Assembly (NCBI GenBank): GCA_026415495.1
Contig: JAOAGZ010000001.1
Coordinates: 52,550-101,279, forward strand
Direction of reading: 5' to 3'
DNA: 48,730 bases
Origin: Eximiradius proteiniborus
Lineage (GTDB): Bacteria > Bacteroidota > Ignavibacteria > Kapaibacteriales > UBA2268
Shown here: one piece after another, positions 46,565-48,730 of the stretch
Position numbering within the stretch: position 1 is the stretch's first letter
Layout: every line of letters begins with the position of its first letter
Translations under genes and position numbers: made by a program
Notes under the pieces: generated by a model
The model's input: only the letters and a program-made list of their open reading frames with translations
Databases searched by the model: none
What the model was told of the DNA's origin: nothing

Positions 46565-46614
46565 CAGGCTGCACTTTTGGAAAAAGGCAGCCTGAATAAT
46601 TATTTTTATTTTTT
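46565..46614 (+). terminator. Terminator between nadE-regulator operon and RND gene
   Basis: CAGGCTGC (46565-46572) pairs with GCAGCCTG (46587-46594). The inner CTTTT (46574-46578) pairs with AAAAG (46582-46586) around one bulged A. The T-rich tract TTATTTTTATTTTTTAA follows to the right. To the left lie A-rich bases that become a U-tract on the minus strand, so it probably serves both convergent genes. Confidence 0.88.
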
Positions 46615-46619
46615 AATTT

Positions 46620-48728
46620 TTATGCAGTTTTTCTCTTGAAAATTCCTTTTATTTTGCCGAACACAGCTTTACCGAATGCGTTATTAAGATAATCAGCAGC
46701 CGGAATAACATAGATAGTCAGAATAGTCGAGACCAGCAATCCACCTAAGGAAACAATACCGAGTGGCATACGCAATTCTTTACCGAAATCGCCGATTCCC
46801 AGAGCCATTGGAAGCATACCCAGAATAATTGCAGCAGAAGCCATAATCTGTGGTTTTAGTTTTGTCGGGGCAGCTTCGACTAATGCATCGCGGTGGCTCA
46901 TACCGTTGCGAACCAACTGGTTAGAGTAATCGAGTATGAGAATTGCGTTATTTACCACAATTCCCACAAGCATTATTATTGCCATCATCGAAATTGTGTT
47001 CATAGTTGCACCAGTGATAAATAGAATTCCGAGCACACCGATAAAGGACAATGGCAGAGTACTCATAATGATAAGCGGTTGGACTAAATCTTCGAGCAAT
47101 GCAGCAAGCAACATATAAGTAAGCACAATTGCGATTATAAATGCACGCAACATTTCTGCAACGGTTTCCTTCATCATCTCGGCACTACCACCCCATTTGT
47201 AGTAATAGCCGGCAGGCATTTCAATTTTAGCAAGGCGTTTTTCTATTTCATCGGTAACCTGACCTAACGGAACACCAGCAGCAGGTGAACCTGTAAACTT
47301 AATCGTTGTTAGCTTATCGCGGTGCAATATTTTAGCAAAACCTTTAGTGAAGCGAACTTCGCCCAACTGCGATAGACGGTATGACCCGTTTGGAGTTGCA
47401 ACCGGGATATTTCCGACTTTTTCTGGTGTGTTGTATGCGTCGTCAAAAAGTTTCACTTTAATATCATATTCCTCGCCTTTTTCTCTGTATGTTGTAGCAA
47501 CAAGCCCTTCCATAGAAGCGCGGAGTGTCATTGCCACATCCATTACAGTAATACCTGCTTCCTCTATTTTATCCCGATATGGATAAACTGTAATTTCGGG
47601 TTTGCCAGAACGTGAAGAATTATCGAAGTTTATAAGTCCGGGTACTGTTGATATTTCATTTACTACTTGAGTTTTCAACCGTTCAAGAACAAGAGCATCA
47701 TCACCCATCAAATAAAATTCAACAGGAGCACCAGGACCACCGACGTTATCTGCGTAATCAACTTTTATTTTTGCATTCGGTATATCGGAAAGCAAGTTTG
47801 TAAATTCAGTAATGTATTCTTGAAGCATGGTTTCGCGTTTGTTTGCGTCTGTAACAGTAACATCCATCATAGCAAGGTTTGTATTTTTGTCAAGTTCGCT
47901 TTGCTTGCCCAAGCTTGTAACAATTTTGACAACATCCGGATATTGGCTTATGCGTCGCTCAATTTCTGCCATTACGATAGCTGTTTCGTCAATATTATAA
48001 CCATCAGGTAATTCTACGTTTATTCTAACCTGCGAATCATCAATACGTGGGAAGTTTTCGAAACCAATAGAAGGACCTAAAACAATAAAGCTAAGAATAA
48101 GCAGAGTAAACGAACCGAAGGCAACAAGCGAAGCATAGAGTTTTCTGCTTAGAACCCACGCAAGAGTGCGTTTATAGAATTGCTCCACTTTAGACCAATA
48201 TCTTTCTATGGCAGCACCAATTTTCCCGACTTTTATCTCTTTCGGCAGCAGCAAAGAAGCAAGCATCGGAGTAACTGTAAACGAAACCAACAAAGAGAAC
48301 AAAGTTGCATAAGTAACTGTCAGAGCAAATTCACGGAAGAAGAGCCCCACCATCGAAGTCATTTGGGCAATCGGGAGAAATACAACGAGGTTTGTAAGTG
48401 TTGCAGCAAGGACAGCGACAACAACTTCATCAGTTCCTTTGGCGGATGCTTCTTTATTACTCGAACCGAATTCTTCCTTGTGTCGGAAAATGTTTTCAAT
48501 TACCACAATCGAGTTGGAAACAAGCACGCCGACCGATACCGAAAGCCCCATAAGTGTCATATTATTCAACGAAAAGCCGGAAACCTGCATCAAAAAGAAA
48601 GTAGAAACAATGGAAATTGGCATAGCCAAAGCAACAATAAATGTAGTTCTGATATCGTGCAGGAAGAACAGCAACACAAGTCCGGTTAGGATAATACCCA
48701 TATATATGTTGGATAGAGCATCGCTGAC
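46620..48728 (-). CDS. RND-family efflux transporter (N-terminus beyond window)
   Basis: At least 702 residues. The frame continues open through the window edge, so the ATG at 48701 is internal and about a third of the protein (first helix and first porter part) is missing. It has helices and porter loops of AcrB/MexB-type HAE transporters: VALAMPISIVSTF, NNMTLMGLSVSVGVL, GPSIGFENFPRIDDSQ, QLGEVRFTKGFAK, and LPLSFIGVLG. The proton-relay residues of AcrB (Asp407, Asp408, Lys940) align with Ser, Asn and Asn here (VSNSIVV; VVNNAIL). Substrate export across the envelope with periplasmic and outer-membrane partners is expected, but coupling may differ. Confidence 0.93.
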   Translation of the reverse strand, partial: VSDALSNIYMGIILTGLVLLFFLHDIRTTFIVALAMPISIVSTFFLMQVSGFSLNNMTLMGLSVSVGVLVSNSIVVIENIFRHKEEFGSSNKEASAKGTDEVVVAVLAATLTNLVVFLPIAQMTSMVGLFFREFALTVTYATLFSLLVSFTVTPMLASLLLPKEIKVGKIGAAIERYWSKVEQFYKRTLAWVLSRKLYASLVAFGSFTLLILSFIVLGPSIGFENFPRIDDSQVRINVELPDGYNIDETAIVMAEIERRISQYPDVVKIVTSLGKQSELDKNTNLAMMDVTVTDANKRETMLQEYITEFTNLLSDIPNAKIKVDYADNVGGPGAPVEFYLMGDDALVLERLKTQVVNEISTVPGLINFDNSSRSGKPEITVYPYRDKIEEAGITVMDVAMTLRASMEGLVATTYREKGEEYDIKVKLFDDAYNTPEKVGNIPVATPNGSYRLSQLGEVRFTKGFAKILHRDKLTTIKFTGSPAAGVPLGQVTDEIEKRLAKIEMPAGYYYKWGGSAEMMKETVAEMLRAFIIAIVLTYMLLAALLEDLVQPLIIMSTLPLSFIGVLGILFITGATMNTISMMAIIMLVGIVVNNAILILDYSNQLVRNGMSHRDALVEAAPTKLKPQIMASAAIILGMLPMALGIGDFGKELRMPLGIVSLGGLLVSTILTIYVIPAADYLNNAFGKAVFGKIKGIFKRKTA

Positions 48729-48730
48729 AG

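Overview
The window is AT-rich chromosomal DNA, almost fully coding, from a Gram-negative bacterium of the Bacteroidota/Chlorobi/Ignavibacteria (FCB) group. Four things point there: a secreted protein with a C-terminal type IX secretion (Por) sorting domain, an Oar-like TonB-dependent receptor with a carboxypeptidase-regulatory N-domain, an atpD-atpC pair separated from the other ATP synthase genes, and a DUF3098 protein. Several starts are TTG or GTG. The gene set would suit an Ignavibacteria/Kapabacteria-like lineage, but that is inference. I see no rRNA, tRNA, CRISPR array, transposase or phage gene.

Layout. 1-2333: the end of an unidentified gene, an AT-rich spacer, and a secreted PHP-like metal-dependent protein. 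2491-4963: an operon of a DUF3108 protein, a LolA-like carrier and tsaD. 5099-6613: a membrane histidine kinase with a strong internal start. 6671-10041 (minus): trxA, pterin dehydratase, enolase, phosphohexomutase, ended by a strong terminator. 10247-16028 (plus): atpDC, guaB, an M24 aminopeptidase and a glycosyltransferase. 16217-19495: the TonB-dependent receptor. 19618-23288: a hypothetical gene converging on an argD-ispD-DUF3098-era series. 23421-26745: a YbgF-like lipoprotein, rsmI with a repeated basic tail, and an MFS transporter. 26839-29960: four overlapping genes (PfkB kinase, CBM9-like secreted protein, AtpZ-like protein, class II aldolase-like protein). 29925-34523 (minus): three overlapping chemosensory-like genes. 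34680-39026: a giant 2-hydroxyacyl-CoA dehydratase activase-type protein. 38985-42993 (minus): four glycosyltransferases, probably for LPS core. 43075-46538: a methyltransferase, glutamine-dependent NAD synthetase and a LuxR-type response regulator. 46620-end (minus): an RND transporter cut by the window edge.

Most of the window is housekeeping. The best candidate for an undescribed system is the operon at 29925-34523. It encodes a Cache-like receptor with a diverged methyl-accepting-type hairpin, a CheW-like adaptor and a CheA-like protein. The CheA-like protein has two Hpt-type domains, and in both the phospho-accepting His is Asn. Its ATP-binding boxes are partly eroded, and no cheY, cheB or cheR lies nearby. 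It looks like a chemosensory array module that may no longer signal by phosphotransfer. Secondary points are the repeated tail of RsmI, the orphan atpZ, the nested start in the histidine kinase, and the missing proton-relay residues in the RND transporter.
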